Shown in pieces: positions 24,939 through 37,748 of a stretch of 64,000 bases of DNA. This stretch comes from Paralvinella palmiformis (lineage: Eukaryota; Annelida; Polychaeta; Terebellida; Alvinellidae). The position numbers were made by a program, and so were the translations under genes. The stretch spans positions 1-64,000 of the forward strand of contig JAODUP010000859.1 in assembly GCA_025642065.1 (NCBI GenBank), given 5' to 3'. The stretch's first letter is position 1; every line of letters begins with the position of its first letter. Under the pieces are notes generated by a model. The model did not search any database. It saw only the letters and a program-made list of their open reading frames with translations, and was not told the origin of the DNA.

Positions 24939-25670
24939 CCTTTAATGACTCCTCTGATCTGTGACTGAGGGGGATTACAGGTAGACAGTTATTACCATCA
25001 CACTGACTGAGGGGGATTACAGGTAGACAGCCTTTAATGACTCCTCTGATCTGTGACTGAGGGGGATTACAGGTAGACAGCCTTTAATGACTCCTCTGAT
25101 CTCTGAAGGGGATTACAGGTAGACAGCCTTTAATGACTCCTCTGATCACTGAAGGGAATTACAGTTAGACAGCCTTTAGTGACTCCTCTGATCTCTGAAG
25201 GGGATTACAGGTAGACAGTCTTTAATGACTCTTCAGATCACTGAGAGGGGTTACAGGTAGACAGCCTTTAATGACTCCTCTGATCTGTGACTGAGGGGGA
25301 TTACAGGTAGACAACCTTTAATGACTCCTCGGATCATTGAGGGGGATCACATGTAGACAGCCTTTAGTGACTCCTCTGATCTGTGACTGAGGGGGTCGCA
25401 GGCAGATATCCTTTAATGACTCATCGGATCACTGAGGGGGTTACATGTAGACAGCCTTTAATGACTCCTCTGATCTGTGACTGAGGGGGATTACAGGTAG
25501 ACAGCCTTTAATGACTCCTCGGATCATTGAGGGGGATCACATGTAGACAGCCTTTAATGACTCCTCGGATCACTAAGGGGGGTCACAGCTAGATAGCCTT
25601 TAATGACTCATCGGATCACTGAGGGGGATCACTGGTAGACAGCTTTTAATGACTCCTCGACAGGATACTT
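24939..25670. repeat. Minisatellite, ~46-52-bp unit, about 15 copies
   Basis: Each unit runs TTACAGGTAGACAGCC, TTTAATGACTCCTC and a variable join (TGATCTGTGACTGAGGGGG or GGATCATTGAGGGGG). Unit types are mixed. One unit near 24987-25010 contains AGTTATTACCATCACAC, which also occurs just before the array at 24888, so flanking sequence was pulled into the array. It is intronic and non-coding. Confidence 0.93.
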
Positions 25671-26621
25671 ATAACAAATTATATTTATAAATATTGTATA
25701 ATGTTTGTACATGTCTGTTTGTCTGTGTGTGTGTATGAGTGTGTGCCTGTCTGTCATCTATCTATGGATATATCTATCTATCTATCTATACAAATAAACA
25801 CAAACTATCAATAGTACCAGATCATCAGCTAACCTAAGGTAGTTATTTATGGATAAGTCAATCAACGAGCAGAAGGAATTAAGTGGGGTGTCTCAAATGG
25901 CTTATCTGAATCAATACCCTCTGACGTTTCCACCACTGAGCCAGCACCCGAAGTCAAGGCCTTTATACATTTAGTGTGGGGTCTTTATATTTTGGTCAAG
26001 CGGAAACCATTACATTTTGTCTGCTTTCATCGTCAAAATGACCAATCCAAAAGTCAGTGATTGAGGTGACATAAAGTCCCGTGTCTATGACATGAGCACC
26101 GTATTCACTTGGTGATGGCGCTAACATCACGTAACATCACGTGACATCATCGCTTACCGGTTGGTGATTCGTGAATGAGAACAGTCGGTTAGAACAGATT
26201 AGACGTAATTAATTAGAAATAAAGCGGTGATATTCGATGGCGAAATGGCCTTAGTATTTGAAGCCTTAATGCTTATAGATCTGTGGCCAGCCATTTAGCT
26301 ACCAAATCTGCCCAAAACGCACCCTGATACTGGATAGTGAAGCTGAGAGGAACATTGTGTGTGTGTGTGTGTGTGTGTGAGAATGTGGGTACACCAGAAA
26401 ACGTCAACAGTGGATTAGTATGCTGACGGAAGCCCACATAATGAAATGCAAATGATAAGCAATACATTCTTTTACCGGGAGGAGGGGATGTTGGTGAAAA
26501 TGATGTGCACATTTCATTTTATTTGAAGAGAATGACAGGCACTTTGCTTTAATACATTTAGTTTATGTGAAATAACGCAAACGGCCGACGTCCAGTTGTC
26601 AGACCAGAAAAGAGTATGTGT

Positions 26622-26745
26622 CCAAGGAAGCAAATCTTACACATATCAATCGAAGCAAATCTTACACATATCAAGGGAAGCAAATCTAACATATATCAAG
26701 GGAAGCAAATCTTACATATATCAAGGAGAGTAAATCTTACAAATA
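26622..26745. repeat. 23-bp tandem repeat, about five copies
   Basis: Units read AAGCAAATCTTACACATATC followed by AAG/GG. The first lies at about 26630 and the last, more diverged, at about 26740. Confidence 0.88.
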
Positions 26746-26754
26746 CAAACATGA

Positions 26755-26822
26755 GCCTGAATCGAATTCACAATCTGGAGGTTTGCGGCACAGTGCTCCA
26801 ACCAATGACTACCACCCTAAGA
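26755..26822 (-). mobile_element. tRNA-derived SINE, family B head
   Basis: Head only: CTGAATCGAATTCACAATCT, GGAGGTTTGCGGCACAGTGC and CAACCAATGACTACCACCC. It directly follows a 23-bp tandem repeat. Confidence 0.5.
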
Positions 26823-26887
26823 ACATAATTTACTATAGAAATAATCTTTACTAAGAATATCTGTTTTCCAGGGACATTCTCCAATTG

Positions 26888-26932
<45 letters not shown>

Positions 26933-28694
26933 CGCCCCCACCCGCTCCACACACAACAAAAACAAACACACCCAGACGTTCACGCGAAACACGTATTCTT
27001 GGTTTTACGGCTCTAGTTTCCAGGTAACGCCGTACATCATTATACCATTAAGGGGACTAATCCCATTACAGTGTTACCACTTAGCTTGGCTAAAAGTGCT
27101 TAAAAAGACAACAATCTACTCCAAGTGAGATCATTAAACACCTTCTTCCATTAGCCAGAAGGCCAATCTAAATCTTTTTAGAGATATTTCCGGATCAGAT
27201 TGGTCAATTTAAATGATACAGGAATAATCATCTTCGGTATTAATGTTCATAATAGATGGTTATACTAGTCAAATGTCAGCTAATACTTATATCCTAATAT
27301 TTAACATTAAAACTAGTTTGTTTAATTATGCTCTCTCTCTCTCTTTCTTTCTGTGTGTATGTGTGTGTGTGTGTATACGCGTGTGTTTAGGAATGTCAGA
27401 AAGAGTTCTAGCAAATAAGATTCCAAATTATAAATACCGGTGACTTTTAAGTGACTTTTAATGCTGAAATGTAGTATCTCACCATTATTCAATATTACAA
27501 TCATTATTCTGCTGATTTCATGCTGCACAAAACACATCTAACGTCAACAGACCTGTAGACACTGAATAATATGTTAATAATATGTCAACAAAAACGGTGA
27601 AGCCTGGACTTATTTATTTTTCTCTTATACATAATTAGAGCCGACTAAGTGATCCAGAAGTGATCTGAATCTGGAACAGCTCAAAATTGGAGAGAAGCTC
27701 TTCCTTATCCTGAATCATCAGATAAATAGCTGTCAGAGCAGGACGTCAGCCTTATCCAGAACATCTTGTTTCGGCAGTCCTAAAATGACTCTAACACACA
27801 CTTCAACAGTCTGGTCACAGACCAGTCAGTGAAGTCCTATCAATATCCCATTGTTCCAACTCACACACAGAGACATCCACCAATAATTGACCTGTCTATC
27901 AGGGATACGGCTAACCATCCCAAATCGACTCGCTCTAGACCCCTCCTCCCCCGAGAATGTACGTAACACATTAATAGTCTATAGCTGATAAACTAACAGA
28001 AACTAAATCCTCCCTAACACCTGATGGGTCACCTACTTGTCTATCAGGTGGCAGAAGAGACATGAATGAATCTCATCGCTGACATGACAAAGCATATGAT
28101 CCAGCTTACCTGTCAAAGGTGTATGTGGCAGATAGAGGGGGAGTGTGCGGGGGGAAGGGAGGAAATGGAAAAAGCGATTATTATGCAGAAAACAAACTAT
28201 TCCTATTACATAATTGATGCTGATCACCACAATTCCTTCAAATGAAAATGTTATATGTTTTCTTCATAATGATTCCCCATCCAGAACATCACACATGCCA
28301 CATCACAACATTACATCATCATCACCTGAAGTATTCTGTTATCTTATTTCTGTATAAATACACTTAACAAAAATTAACAAGTAGTATTGCAAATGTTTTG
28401 ATTAGAGTAATTGAAAATAAACCAACTTTCCAATTTTTCTTTCATAGCTGTAAAGATATCAAAACACACATATTAATAGTAATTAACTGTGTGTACTGAA
28501 ATCTGACTGCTGTCAGTAATGAATGTTTGTTGCAGCTTCGGTTGAGATCTACTTCAGGAAATACTGCTTTGTTTTACTGAAGTAATTACTAGGGCTGAGA
28601 ATTTTTATAATTGGGTTTAAGTTGTTTTACTGGAGATGTGTTAAAAGAAAACCTATTCAGAGCTCCAGGAGACATTGTTAAATATAACGTTTTC

Positions 28695-29738
28695 CTACAT
28701 TTTGCTAGAAACCAAGGAACCAGCTAGATTTTTGTGTTTAGAATAAGCTGTGATAATTCTATATTCATAATCATTCAACACTTCTTTCTGTTGGAGAATT
28801 TTATCATGTTTTTTAATTATTCTTGCTGCTATGTTAGCCGTTTTTGAAAATGGTACCACAAATGGGACAACGTCCTCATTTTGTATAGGTTTTATAACAT
28901 CTTCATATCTTTTCTTATTAAGACCTCCCGGTTCTAATGTACCTAGGGTATCTATCCAAAATGTTTCCCGAATTACATCATAATCTTCTAGAGATGGTTC
29001 GGGCAAGTCTTTATTTATCTGTGTATGTTCTAGAAGATGCGTGAATAACGCAGAAGACATCACTTTTGAATTAATCGCAAATCTGTGGCCATTCATTCTA
29101 ACACGAAGTTCGCCATTACTCTCGCCTACATACTGTTTAGAGCAACGTAAACATTCACTAATATATATTATGTTAGATGAGCTACAGTTTAAATTGCCTA
29201 TTATTCCATGTGTTTTATTGGTAACTGTACTTGTGATATTGTGACAAGAACACAATATCTCGCATGATCTACATCTGCTAATCCCACATGGTTTTGAACA
29301 CCACTGACTATTTGTAGGATTAGTTGGATTAATACGACGTTGTTCTATTTGTAGTTCACGGACAGTTTTACTTTTAATATGGCGTAGCCATCTTTTTGAA
29401 TAATTCCTTTTGCATAATGAATGAGACAATATCTGCCATGCTTCATCAAAATCTGTAATTTTTGAACAAATCCTAAAAAAACGTGAGATCTGAGACTTCA
29501 GGATTCCTTGAAAGGTATGTTTAGGGTGAAAGGAATCCTTATGCAAGAGTTGATGAGTGTCTGTCGGTTTAAAGAAGACCTTTGTTAATAATCCATTTTC
29601 ATTTTCTGGATCTTTAAATATAGTTGTATCCAAGAAATCAATTTTCTGCTTATTTAATGTAGCTTTAAATCTAATCAGTGGTTCGTGATTATTTAAACTA
29701 TCCAAAAATCCATAAAAAGCCTTTTTTCCGTGGGCCAC
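28695..29738 (-). CDS. Penelope-like element, RT C-terminus and GIY-YIG-like region (partial)
   Basis: An open stretch of about 347 codons with no internal stop. It starts just after the YLDD catalytic motif, which lies in a different frame immediately upstream. It has KKAFYGFLDSLNNHEPLIRF and DFLDTTIFKD, a typical post-catalytic RT segment, then a thumb-like region. A Cys-rich patch follows (CSKPCGISRCRSCEILCSC). Then comes a GIY-YIG-like core at about 29172-29095 with YISECLRCSKQYVGES and VRMNGHRF. The product would act in target-primed reverse transcription of the element. Separated from the rest of the RT by frameshifts, it is a fragment rather than a host gene. Confidence 0.75.
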   Translation of the reverse strand: MAHGKKAFYGFLDSLNNHEPLIRFKATLNKQKIDFLDTTIFKDPENENGLLTKVFFKPTDTHQLLHKDSFHPKHTFQGILKSQISRFFRICSKITDFDEAWQILSHSLCKRNYSKRWLRHIKSKTVRELQIEQRRINPTNPTNSQWCSKPCGISRCRSCEILCSCHNITSTVTNKTHGIIGNLNCSSSNIIYISECLRCSKQYVGESNGELRVRMNGHRFAINSKVMSSALFTHLLEHTQINKDLPEPSLEDYDVIRETFWIDTLGTLEPGGLNKKRYEDVIKPIQNEDVVPFVVPFSKTANIAARIIKKHDKILQQKEVLNDYEYRIITAYSKHKNLAGSLVSSKM

Positions 29739-29813
29739 ACAATAAATACGTCATCTAAATAACGATAGTATGTATGTGGTTTTAAAGCTGCTTTATATAA
29801 GGCCTCCTCAAAT

Positions 29814-30467
29814 TTAGCCATAATGAGGAGCCCAATCCCGGCCCATTGAAGTGCCAGTGGCCTGAATATACCATTGCCTGTTAAAGAGAAAATCGTTATT
29901 TTTTAATGATAATTCAAGGAGTTGCATTATACCGTCATATAAGGGACCTCGAAATTGAAGTGCTTCACTCACTGCATTAAGCCCTTTAGCATGGTCAATA
30001 TTTGTATACATGCTCTCAACATCTAATGTTATAAGCAAGCATCCATCAGGTATGACTAGCTTTGCAATTTTATCTACAAAATCGTAGGTACTTTTTATAT
30101 AAGAAGGGTGCTTCATTGCAGGTGGTTTAAGAATACTGTCGATGAAACTTGCAACATTTTTAGATTCACTATTACAGTCAGATACTATAGGTCTACCAGG
30201 TGGCATCTTATCTGGAAAAGTCCAACTGTTAAATGCCTTATGAATTTTAGGAAGCATATAGAATCGCCGAGGCCTTGGATTAATTGGCGGTAATAAAAAT
30301 TGCAATTGTTTATCTGTGATAACACCAGAATTTCTTAGCCTATTTAATATTTCTGCAACCTTTACTGATGTTTGGGGAAATAAAGGAGTTTTAATTTTTG
30401 TGTAGTGGTGAGTATTATTTAGTTGTCGATAACCTTCAGCTAAATAATACTTTTTATCCATTATCAC
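29814..30467 (-). CDS. Penelope-like element, reverse transcriptase core (partial)
   Basis: About 217 codons encode the fingers and palm of a Penelope-type reverse transcriptase. It opens in the nucleotide-binding region with a lysine/acid motif just upstream in another frame (ADKGSATVIMDK). It continues through PPINPRPRRFYMLPKIHK, GRPIVSDCNSESKNVASFID and LLITLDVESMYTNIDHAKG, where the first catalytic aspartates lie. It stops at WAPHYG because of a one-base frame change near 29830. Translation resumes in the next frame with EEALYKAALKPHTYYRYLDD. The fragment is decayed but only modestly. Confidence 0.78.
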   Translation of the reverse strand: MIMDKKYYLAEGYRQLNNTHHYTKIKTPLFPQTSVKVAEILNRLRNSGVITDKQLQFLLPPINPRPRRFYMLPKIHKAFNSWTFPDKMPPGRPIVSDCNSESKNVASFIDSILKPPAMKHPSYIKSTYDFVDKIAKLVIPDGCLLITLDVESMYTNIDHAKGLNAVSEALQFRGPLYDGIMQLLELSLKNNDFLFNRQWYIQATGTSMGRDWAPHYG

Positions 30468-32745
30468 TGTTGCTGAACCTTTGTCTGCTTTTTAAATACT
30501 AAACTCTTATTTTTGCGGATATTTCTGAGGGCTAATGATTCCGACTGGTCTATATTATTTTTTTCCTTCAGAATGGTTAAGCTTTTTATTTCTGATGTGA
30601 AGTTTGAAATACACTGAAGAAGATCTGGGTCTATTACTTTATCAGTTGGGATCCAGTTGGATTTCGACACAAACGTCTTACTGTTTTTAATATAGTTGTT
30701 ACGGCAACATCTAAAAAATATATAATTTTTAATCTTCTACCCAAGTTAAAAACTGCATTTGTGATTGCTGTTTTATCAATATCAGGGGTAGGGACAAATG
30801 ACAAACCTTTGTTTATTAAATTAATCTTCTTTTCCGAAAGCATATAAGAAGAAAGATTAATAATATTACGATTATTGTTAGAACAGGGGTCAAATTGACC
30901 TTCTGGTTTATTTAGTTTAAATAAATTAACCAGTGACGTAACATAGCATTGGCCGTGTCTTCACTCCATTCATTATTATGAATATCACTGGAAGAAGTCT
31001 GGAAGACCTTCTCATCTAATTTGGGTATAATGTTGACTTCTTTATATTGAGTCATTGATTTATTTATCCTATTTAAATTTGAATGTTCTGCTTGTGGAAG
31101 CAGAGAGGAATAATTAATTTCCATTAAATATATTTTAATTGTTGTGTGTGTGTGGGGGGGAGAGGTGTATCTGTTTGTTGCATCCCCTCCAGATTCTTCC
31201 AGGTGATTTACATAAATCTCAGAACGGATTCATTTCGTCACGAAAAATTGGAGAACTGGAGAAAATCAGAACTCCCCATCACTGAATGACATAAATGAAG
31301 TCATCTCTCTTTCTTATCAATTAAACAAGCTGATCATACTTTCTTAATCGTAAAATAAACTAATATGACATCTATCAATCACAGTATGCTACAAAACAAA
31401 TAATAACCATGCCACATTTTATGTACTACTAATTGCTCATGAAACGTAATAATTCTTCATACGTGACTACCAAAACATGGTGCAATCATGATCACTCTGA
31501 AAGGCGCTTTACTGCCCTTTTGGAGCACCCAGTTTAATATTGCCTACAAATGGTCATGTGCAAATATTAGCTTAAAGGGACAACAAAAGGAGAGCAGCCA
31601 ATTGACACCTACTATTTATGGTTGTGCAATTAAGATAATGGAACGAAATTAATATTTACCAAAATATTACAAGTTATTAAAGGATCAATCAAGTGCGTAG
31701 ACAATGTATCCAGATACTGAATTCCAGTAGGTGATTTTCGTGTACCAGTTAACTGTCTGGTCCAAATTGTCAGATGCTGACATTTTTTCTCTCCACAATT
31801 TGTAGGTAAGTATTAACTGGATAGGGAATCGTTATGAAGAAAGCATATGTCCCAATGATGTGGCCATAAACCTCAATTAGATAGTAACCATTAAATGAAT
31901 TATTTAATCAACTCCAGCAGAAGAAGATATTCATCAGGATCATCCCATAAGCTGATAACATTATTACTATGGCAACCCAGACAGGGATAGTTTTTAACTG
32001 GAAATAGATCAGGGAGACAGCTTTGGATATGATGATAAATTAATGAGAGCAGCCTTAATTATTTACTATCAGTTTGAGGATAGGATGTGGATGGTATCAT
32101 TGGGGGGGGGGGGGCTTAATTAATATGAGTTAAGGCCAAACCTACTGCCAGTCCCGATCAGGTGGATGATAATGGTGCATCTAAGGTGCCTACAGAAACA
32201 GAGGCAAGCGTGCATCCATACCTGTATGGATAGTTGCACGCGCGCGCATGCACACACGCATGCACGCACACTGTAAATATAAAGGCATGCACCAAATGTT
32301 GATAAATCACCTTCACAGACAGACAGACACGCACTGATAAACAAACAGACATTTTCTCTGGAACAAGACCTCACAGCTGATATCCGGCCATCATTGTACA
32401 CATTAAGATCGGGTGATCATCAACAGCTCTGACTTACTCCTTTTATACTTGTTAATATGACAACTGAAGTCCCCTAGCTACAGACTAGTTAGCTACTGTA
32501 TGTCACAGTTCTATTATTTATAACTAATACAGCTTCCTGCCTTCTACAATAACAACATAATACTGTACACCGAGGCCTATATATGACGCCATTTCGTAAA
32601 GGGGGGGGCTGGGCAAGAACAGATATCTTTATACCTATCTACCATAAGATGGCTAATTATGGTTTATATAACACTGGAAATAACATTTTGGTATCTAATT
32701 ATTTATAGTGCCAGCAATATGAATTGGGTATGCCCTTAAGAGATC

Positions 32746-32926
32746 ACCCCTGTTGGTGTAGTTGGTAGCGCACTGGACCACAGATCACTACCACCCGAGT
32801 TCGAACCTTGGCGTGGGTATACCCAAAGGGTGTTTCATATTTGACTTTGCATCATTACCTTTGGAGGTCGCTCGGCTCATTTAGCTTACCATGTGCACAA
32901 AAGTGGTGGTAAAACATCAATCATCT
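32746..32926 (+). mobile_element. tRNA-derived SINE, family A
   Basis: The tRNA-like head here is the best preserved: GTAGTTGGTAGCGCACTGGA (A box) and CCGAGTTCGAACCTTGGCG (B box). The family body follows (ATTACCTTTGGAGGTCGCTC, ACCATGTGCACAAAAGTGG) with a CATCAATCATC tail. Confidence 0.85.
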
Positions 32927-35057
32927 ATTAACAGACCACACTGTCTTAAAAGATTAAGAATAAAACTTTTTTCCCTAAATGTCCAATTAAATTACTGTTA
33001 TAATGAGCAGAAACTCTCTTAAAGGATTAGACCCCTGTTAGATTGAACCGTAGTATCTCAGTACAATTATTTTGGGAGCACCCATGAGCGAGCACACACA
33101 CAGAGAGACACACACACCCACGCAGGCACGCAAATACATTATAATATTATAATCTACATAAATCTGTTGAAATGCTGCCATCTAGTGGATACATCATCCT
33201 GATTAATGTCACATGATCCTCAGGTGACATAACCCTGAATGACAATTACGTTCAGTGTGATAAGAGTGGTGCATCAGACTATGACGGGTTACGAGTTGAA
33301 GGTCGGTGACATGCCAAGGAAAAGACATAGAGAAATGACCAGCAAGAAACTCGTATGCACCCTGGGCAGTTTAAACATCAGTCAATTAAAATCTGAACCA
33401 AACGAATGCCAAGAAGAAACAATCCAGCCAATTATTTTATGTGATGATGATCTTGATATAATATAGGTATACGCACACACGCACACACACACACACGCAC
33501 ACATAAGTATCTAATTTATTTAAGAAATGACCAGTCTCTGTTCAAAGAGAAAAATCTTCACAACAAAAATGTCCTACTTAAATATTTACTTCTGTTCACA
33601 CACACACACTGTCCTCCCTAAATGTCAAAAACATTAGAGAAATTGGAAGCTCCCTAAGATGAGCTCATCAAAAAATTTATTATCTCATGACGCAAAAGGC
33701 ATCATGTTAAAAGTGAAGTGGATAGTTAATGAAATAAACGAATTTACTCCAAAAATTGGTGATTATTTACTAAAAATTATTCTGTGCAGAAATGTCGAGA
33801 AAAGATCACTCCGCGTCTACTGACCGCAGGTTATTATCAATCATAACCAATGCTGGAGCTCGTCAATAGGTGGCAATAATAAACACCTGGAAATCTCTCA
33901 GCCTGTCCACCCACTGAACCACCCACTGTTCAATTGGCCCCATTTGAGAAGCCATAGAACAACACCCACACCGACTCATTAGCTGCAGTGTTAATATTGT
34001 CTCAGGTCTTGCAACTGTGACAGCCCATACATCATGGTCGACTGGCATCTGTCAGCTGGCACCATCCGACCTTCACAAAGGTCAACCATCATCGGCGAAG
34101 ATCGGGCTAAAATGGTATGAATGAAAGATGACCACCTTCATTGAAACAGTGTTAGAATAGTCTGGCCAAGAAAACCAGCAATTAAGGACCTGAAGAATAC
34201 ACCTGGTTATTATCTAAATAAATCTCCACATCTGATTACGTCTTTCTGCTTTGTTTATAATATTCTTTCTTTCCGCTTTGTTAGATATTTTTTATGACCT
34301 TTTTCTCTCAAATTAACGAGCCTGACATTTTCCTGTGTCAATGCCATTTGACAAGCGACAATAACAAGTGTCAAATGATATAATGAATGAGAATGGTATT
34401 GACGCTTGAGTGGAAAGCAGCACAAGAGCTTTAACTGTCAGGTATCTTTCATCAACTACAGGCTACTTAAATCTGTATTCTAACTGATGAAATTATTAAT
34501 TTGGAAAACTCATGTTAGCATTCTCCACCATATATATTATAACAAAATACACACACACACACACACAGCTTAATAGGTTTTCATTTCTGGGTTAAGGAAA
34601 GTATACTTTACTCCCCAGAAAAAATACAATAATAATTACATAATTACAGATAGGGGATTTTCCTTTTAAAAGTTATTTCAAGTGAGATATATTGTTTTAT
34701 TTACCGGCACTCATACTTCGTATTAGGCTTTGATTTTTAATACTATTTAACACGATTTGCATATTTAAAGTTGTGTCTGTTGATGATGTGGTGGCACCGA
34801 CTGTACACTTTTTCATAAGCAACATTATGAACTTTACATAGTTATGTATGCAACAGCTGACAATTCGAGGAGATGCTGGCCAATGTTTATGATATCAAGA
34901 ACCAAAAACGTTTTTAAACAATTGTTTACCATTACTTAACAATATGTTATCTAAATATCTATAACTGAGGCTGATGTCATAATTATTTTAAATTAAATAT
35001 TTAATGAATATCAAAATGTTGAGAGTGGATGATTGGAGTTGCAGTCTAAAGATTGTC

Positions 35058-35058
35058 T

Positions 35059-35112
<54 letters not shown>
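35058..35112. repeat. CT/AT/GT compound microsatellite
   Basis: Three dinucleotide runs are joined end to end. Confidence 0.95.
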
Positions 35113-35113
<1 letters not shown>

Positions 35114-35297
35114 CACATACAGGCGCGCGAGCACACACACATATGTAAAGTGGCACATCTGAAATCTCAACAGTGACCATAACATTACAGACAATGGTCA
35201 TTTGAGGCAGTAACACAATCACTCAAGTAAGTTTTGTTTTGTTGTTGACATGTGATGTGTCATGTGATCTGGTCAGGTGTTTCATCATCAGAACTAC

Positions 35298-35330
35298 CTA
35301 ACATAGGCTTCAGTTGATCTGGCTAAGATG
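35298..35330 (+). repeat. Dispersed 33-bp repeat, copy 1
   Basis: Matches 52887-52919 with two differences; it begins CTAACATAGGCTTCAGTT and ends CTGGCTAAGATG. It is probably a fragment of a wider interspersed repeat. Confidence 0.7.
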
Positions 35331-36395
35331 TCCAGGTGTCTCAAAATGTACATTTATGACATAAAAAGCGAAGTCATTTTCATGTTTTATTTATAAGTAT
35401 GTGTGAACTACAAATGATTAACAAAATGATCAAATGTTATTGTTTTGATGTTGGTTCTGTATTTAACTTAAGTTTATTTCTGCCTGGTTTATCACAGTTA
35501 CATATATTATATAGTGGCATGTATTAACTTACTTCTATGTCCTTGTTAATTGTTTAAATTGTATATGGTTTGGGATCCTGATTGTGTATTTTACTGTATG
35601 TCTCTTCAATACTATTGTGCAGGTTACTGTATTCATCTCCTAACTTGTCCAAAATGTCCTAGATTCTTGTGTGTGTGTATCAACACACACGTGCGTGCGT
35701 GTGCGCACATACACACACACGCAAACACATATACAAACACACACACATGCACATACACACACAATTGACAAACACGCAGTATGACAGATCAATAGTACCT
35801 ACATATACATCCTTCAAATCCATAAGGTCACCAGATCACCACAGAATTGACAACACGATGGTAAAAACACAACCAAGAAGATGAGCAAAGATGCATCAAA
35901 CAACTACCATAATCCAAACATCACACAAACAACGTCTACAACATCCACAATAAATATATAGGTGACGCTGAACACGTCCTTGATCTGTTCTGACCTGACT
36001 CACTTATTTATTGATGTAACAACTCTGTCTGTCTGTCTGTCTCAGTATCTAAGGGACGTCTATATACCACATTGTAGACAATAGCTACGCTGGCGTAAAC
36101 TACAATCATAACAAAGCTTGTCTCACTTAATGGGTCACCAATCCAGAGATCAATACTGGCAGCGTAAAATGGCTGGAAACTAATCCAGGAAGGCTCTATG
36201 TCAACACCAAAACATAGAGGAATATTTGGAGGGGGCAGGGTCAGGAAATCTGATACATTATGACTATAGGATTAGGAGGGTGTACAATATATCATAGGAA
36301 GAGAGGCACTAAATGGGAGGGTGGAGTATACAATACCAACATACAATGCACATCTAGATGCATATTAAGGTAAATTAGTTTTCAATAATAATAAT

Positions 36396-36438
<43 letters not shown>

Positions 36439-37349
36439 TGGTGTGGTATGTTGAAGTACATCACATTTAAACAAGGATAGTGGGAAGGGGGGTGAAGTTT
36501 GTCATACTGAAGATGGCCATGTGTACTGTGGACATATCACAGGTATACCTAAGTTAAGTGGTGGAAGGCTTAAAGTACACAATAAACAGATGGGCAAGCT
36601 GGTTAGGTGGTATCATAAACCTGTCACTAAAACCACCCACCATAAGTAACACCTCTCTAAATGATCGTTACAAATTAGATCCCCCGCCCTAATTTGTTAG
36701 CCATCTCTCTCTCTGTACACAGAATAATACCTGTGCTCAAAGAAAACCCATGCCCATGGAGCACTTGATGTGGTGCTCTCCAAGTTGTCTGTTAAGATAG
36801 GTTTTAGTGTATCATACCAGGGAGTGAGGTGGGCTTAAAGATTAAGCCATTCTTTTAACAGTGTGGCGTTTAGAAACTATGCTTCCCCCCCCCCACACAC
36901 ACACAGACACACCCAATAATGACTCCCCCCGCTGACAATATACGTAGCTATTTACAGAAAACGAAGGAAAAAAACCCAGTTAAAATGCTTGATTGGTTCT
37001 TTATAATACGTTAGATAAGCTAATAATAATAATAATAACGATGCACATGTTTATCTATAATTTATAACTGATAACTAAAAACAAATTAAACACACTAGAC
37101 AAGAAATAGAAATGATCTTTCCTCAAATGGGATCATTCCAGTTCAAGGATCTTATCAGATCTCCGAACTCTCCATCGGCAATAGTTGTACAGGCATCTGA
37201 GAAACTTGGTGGGATATATATACTGAAAGGTAGCAATAAATCCTGGAGATCTGAATGGGATTATGTAATTCTGGATCACTAAAGCGTTTCTTGTATTTGG
37301 TGTATAAAGTGTCCATGGCAGCTCAGTTTAAAAAGGCACTTCAATGCTA

Positions 37350-37436
37350 GTTTAAAATGGGTGCAAGTCGGATTCATACATACAACCTGGGGTTTTGCAG
37401 TGCAGTACTCTAACCACTGCACCATCAAAGTGCCTC
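37350..37436 (-). mobile_element. tRNA-derived SINE, family B head
   Basis: Only the tRNA-like head is clear: GGATTCATACATACAACCTG, then GTTTTGCAGTGCAGTACTCT and AACCACTGCACCATC on the plus strand. Confidence 0.65.
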
Positions 37437-37612
37437 TATAATGGATGTTATTGATAGCATGTTAGTTACTGCTTATATTGCGTAATTATACATAACAGCT
37501 GTAATAGCAGCTGCCTATAAATATCCTAACATCATATATCACCAGCTGTCATGTCACCGAACTTGTGCATTAATTGAGCTGTAATCATTGCTGTCTTACG
37601 GATACTGTTGGC

Positions 37613-37748
37613 GAAATAGGTTAGGCAACTTCCAAAGGCAATGAGGCATGGTGAAAAATGAAACACCCTTCAGACATTATGCGATAGTGGGATCTAAACC
37701 CATATGCTTCAGGTTAGTGGCCAACTGCCCTATCAGTTAGGCCATTAA
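37613..37748 (-). mobile_element. tRNA-derived SINE, family A, diverged
   Basis: Reverse-orientation copy. Plus-strand sequence shows CCAAAGGCAATGAGGCATGG, GAAACACCCTTCAGA and a degenerate B box (GGATCTAAACCC), ending in AGTTAGGCC. Confidence 0.65.

Larger units (their letters stand above)
28530..31130 (-). mobile_element. Penelope-like retroelement with RT and GIY-YIG-like domain, lightly broken
   Basis: Read on the minus strand. The N-terminal part includes KGLSFVPTPDID (near 30800) and SNWIPTDKVIDPDLL. The reverse transcriptase core has RRFYMLPKIHK, ITLDVESMYTNIDHAK, GTSMGRDWAPHYG and YRYLDDVFIVWP, the Penelope-type motif set. The C-terminal part has a cysteine-rich segment and IIYISECLRCSKQYVGES, matching a GIY-YIG-type nuclease start. 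Frames change several times, near 30840, 30660, 30470, 29830 and 29735, so no single intact protein is encoded. After the stop at 28695, the minus strand carries CCTGAAGTAGATCTCAACCG, like the short inverted motif often found 3' of these elements. It lies in sense orientation within the host intron. Confidence 0.87.

Noticed and set aside
24939..25670. Tandem units with intervening sequence that might look like a CRISPR array
   Set aside because: The intervening bases are near-identical from unit to unit, the host is eukaryotic, and no cas genes exist. It is a minisatellite.
32746..32926. tRNA gene with A and B boxes
   Set aside because: The cloverleaf does not complete and the same sequence continues into a shared body and tail in other copies, so it is a SINE.
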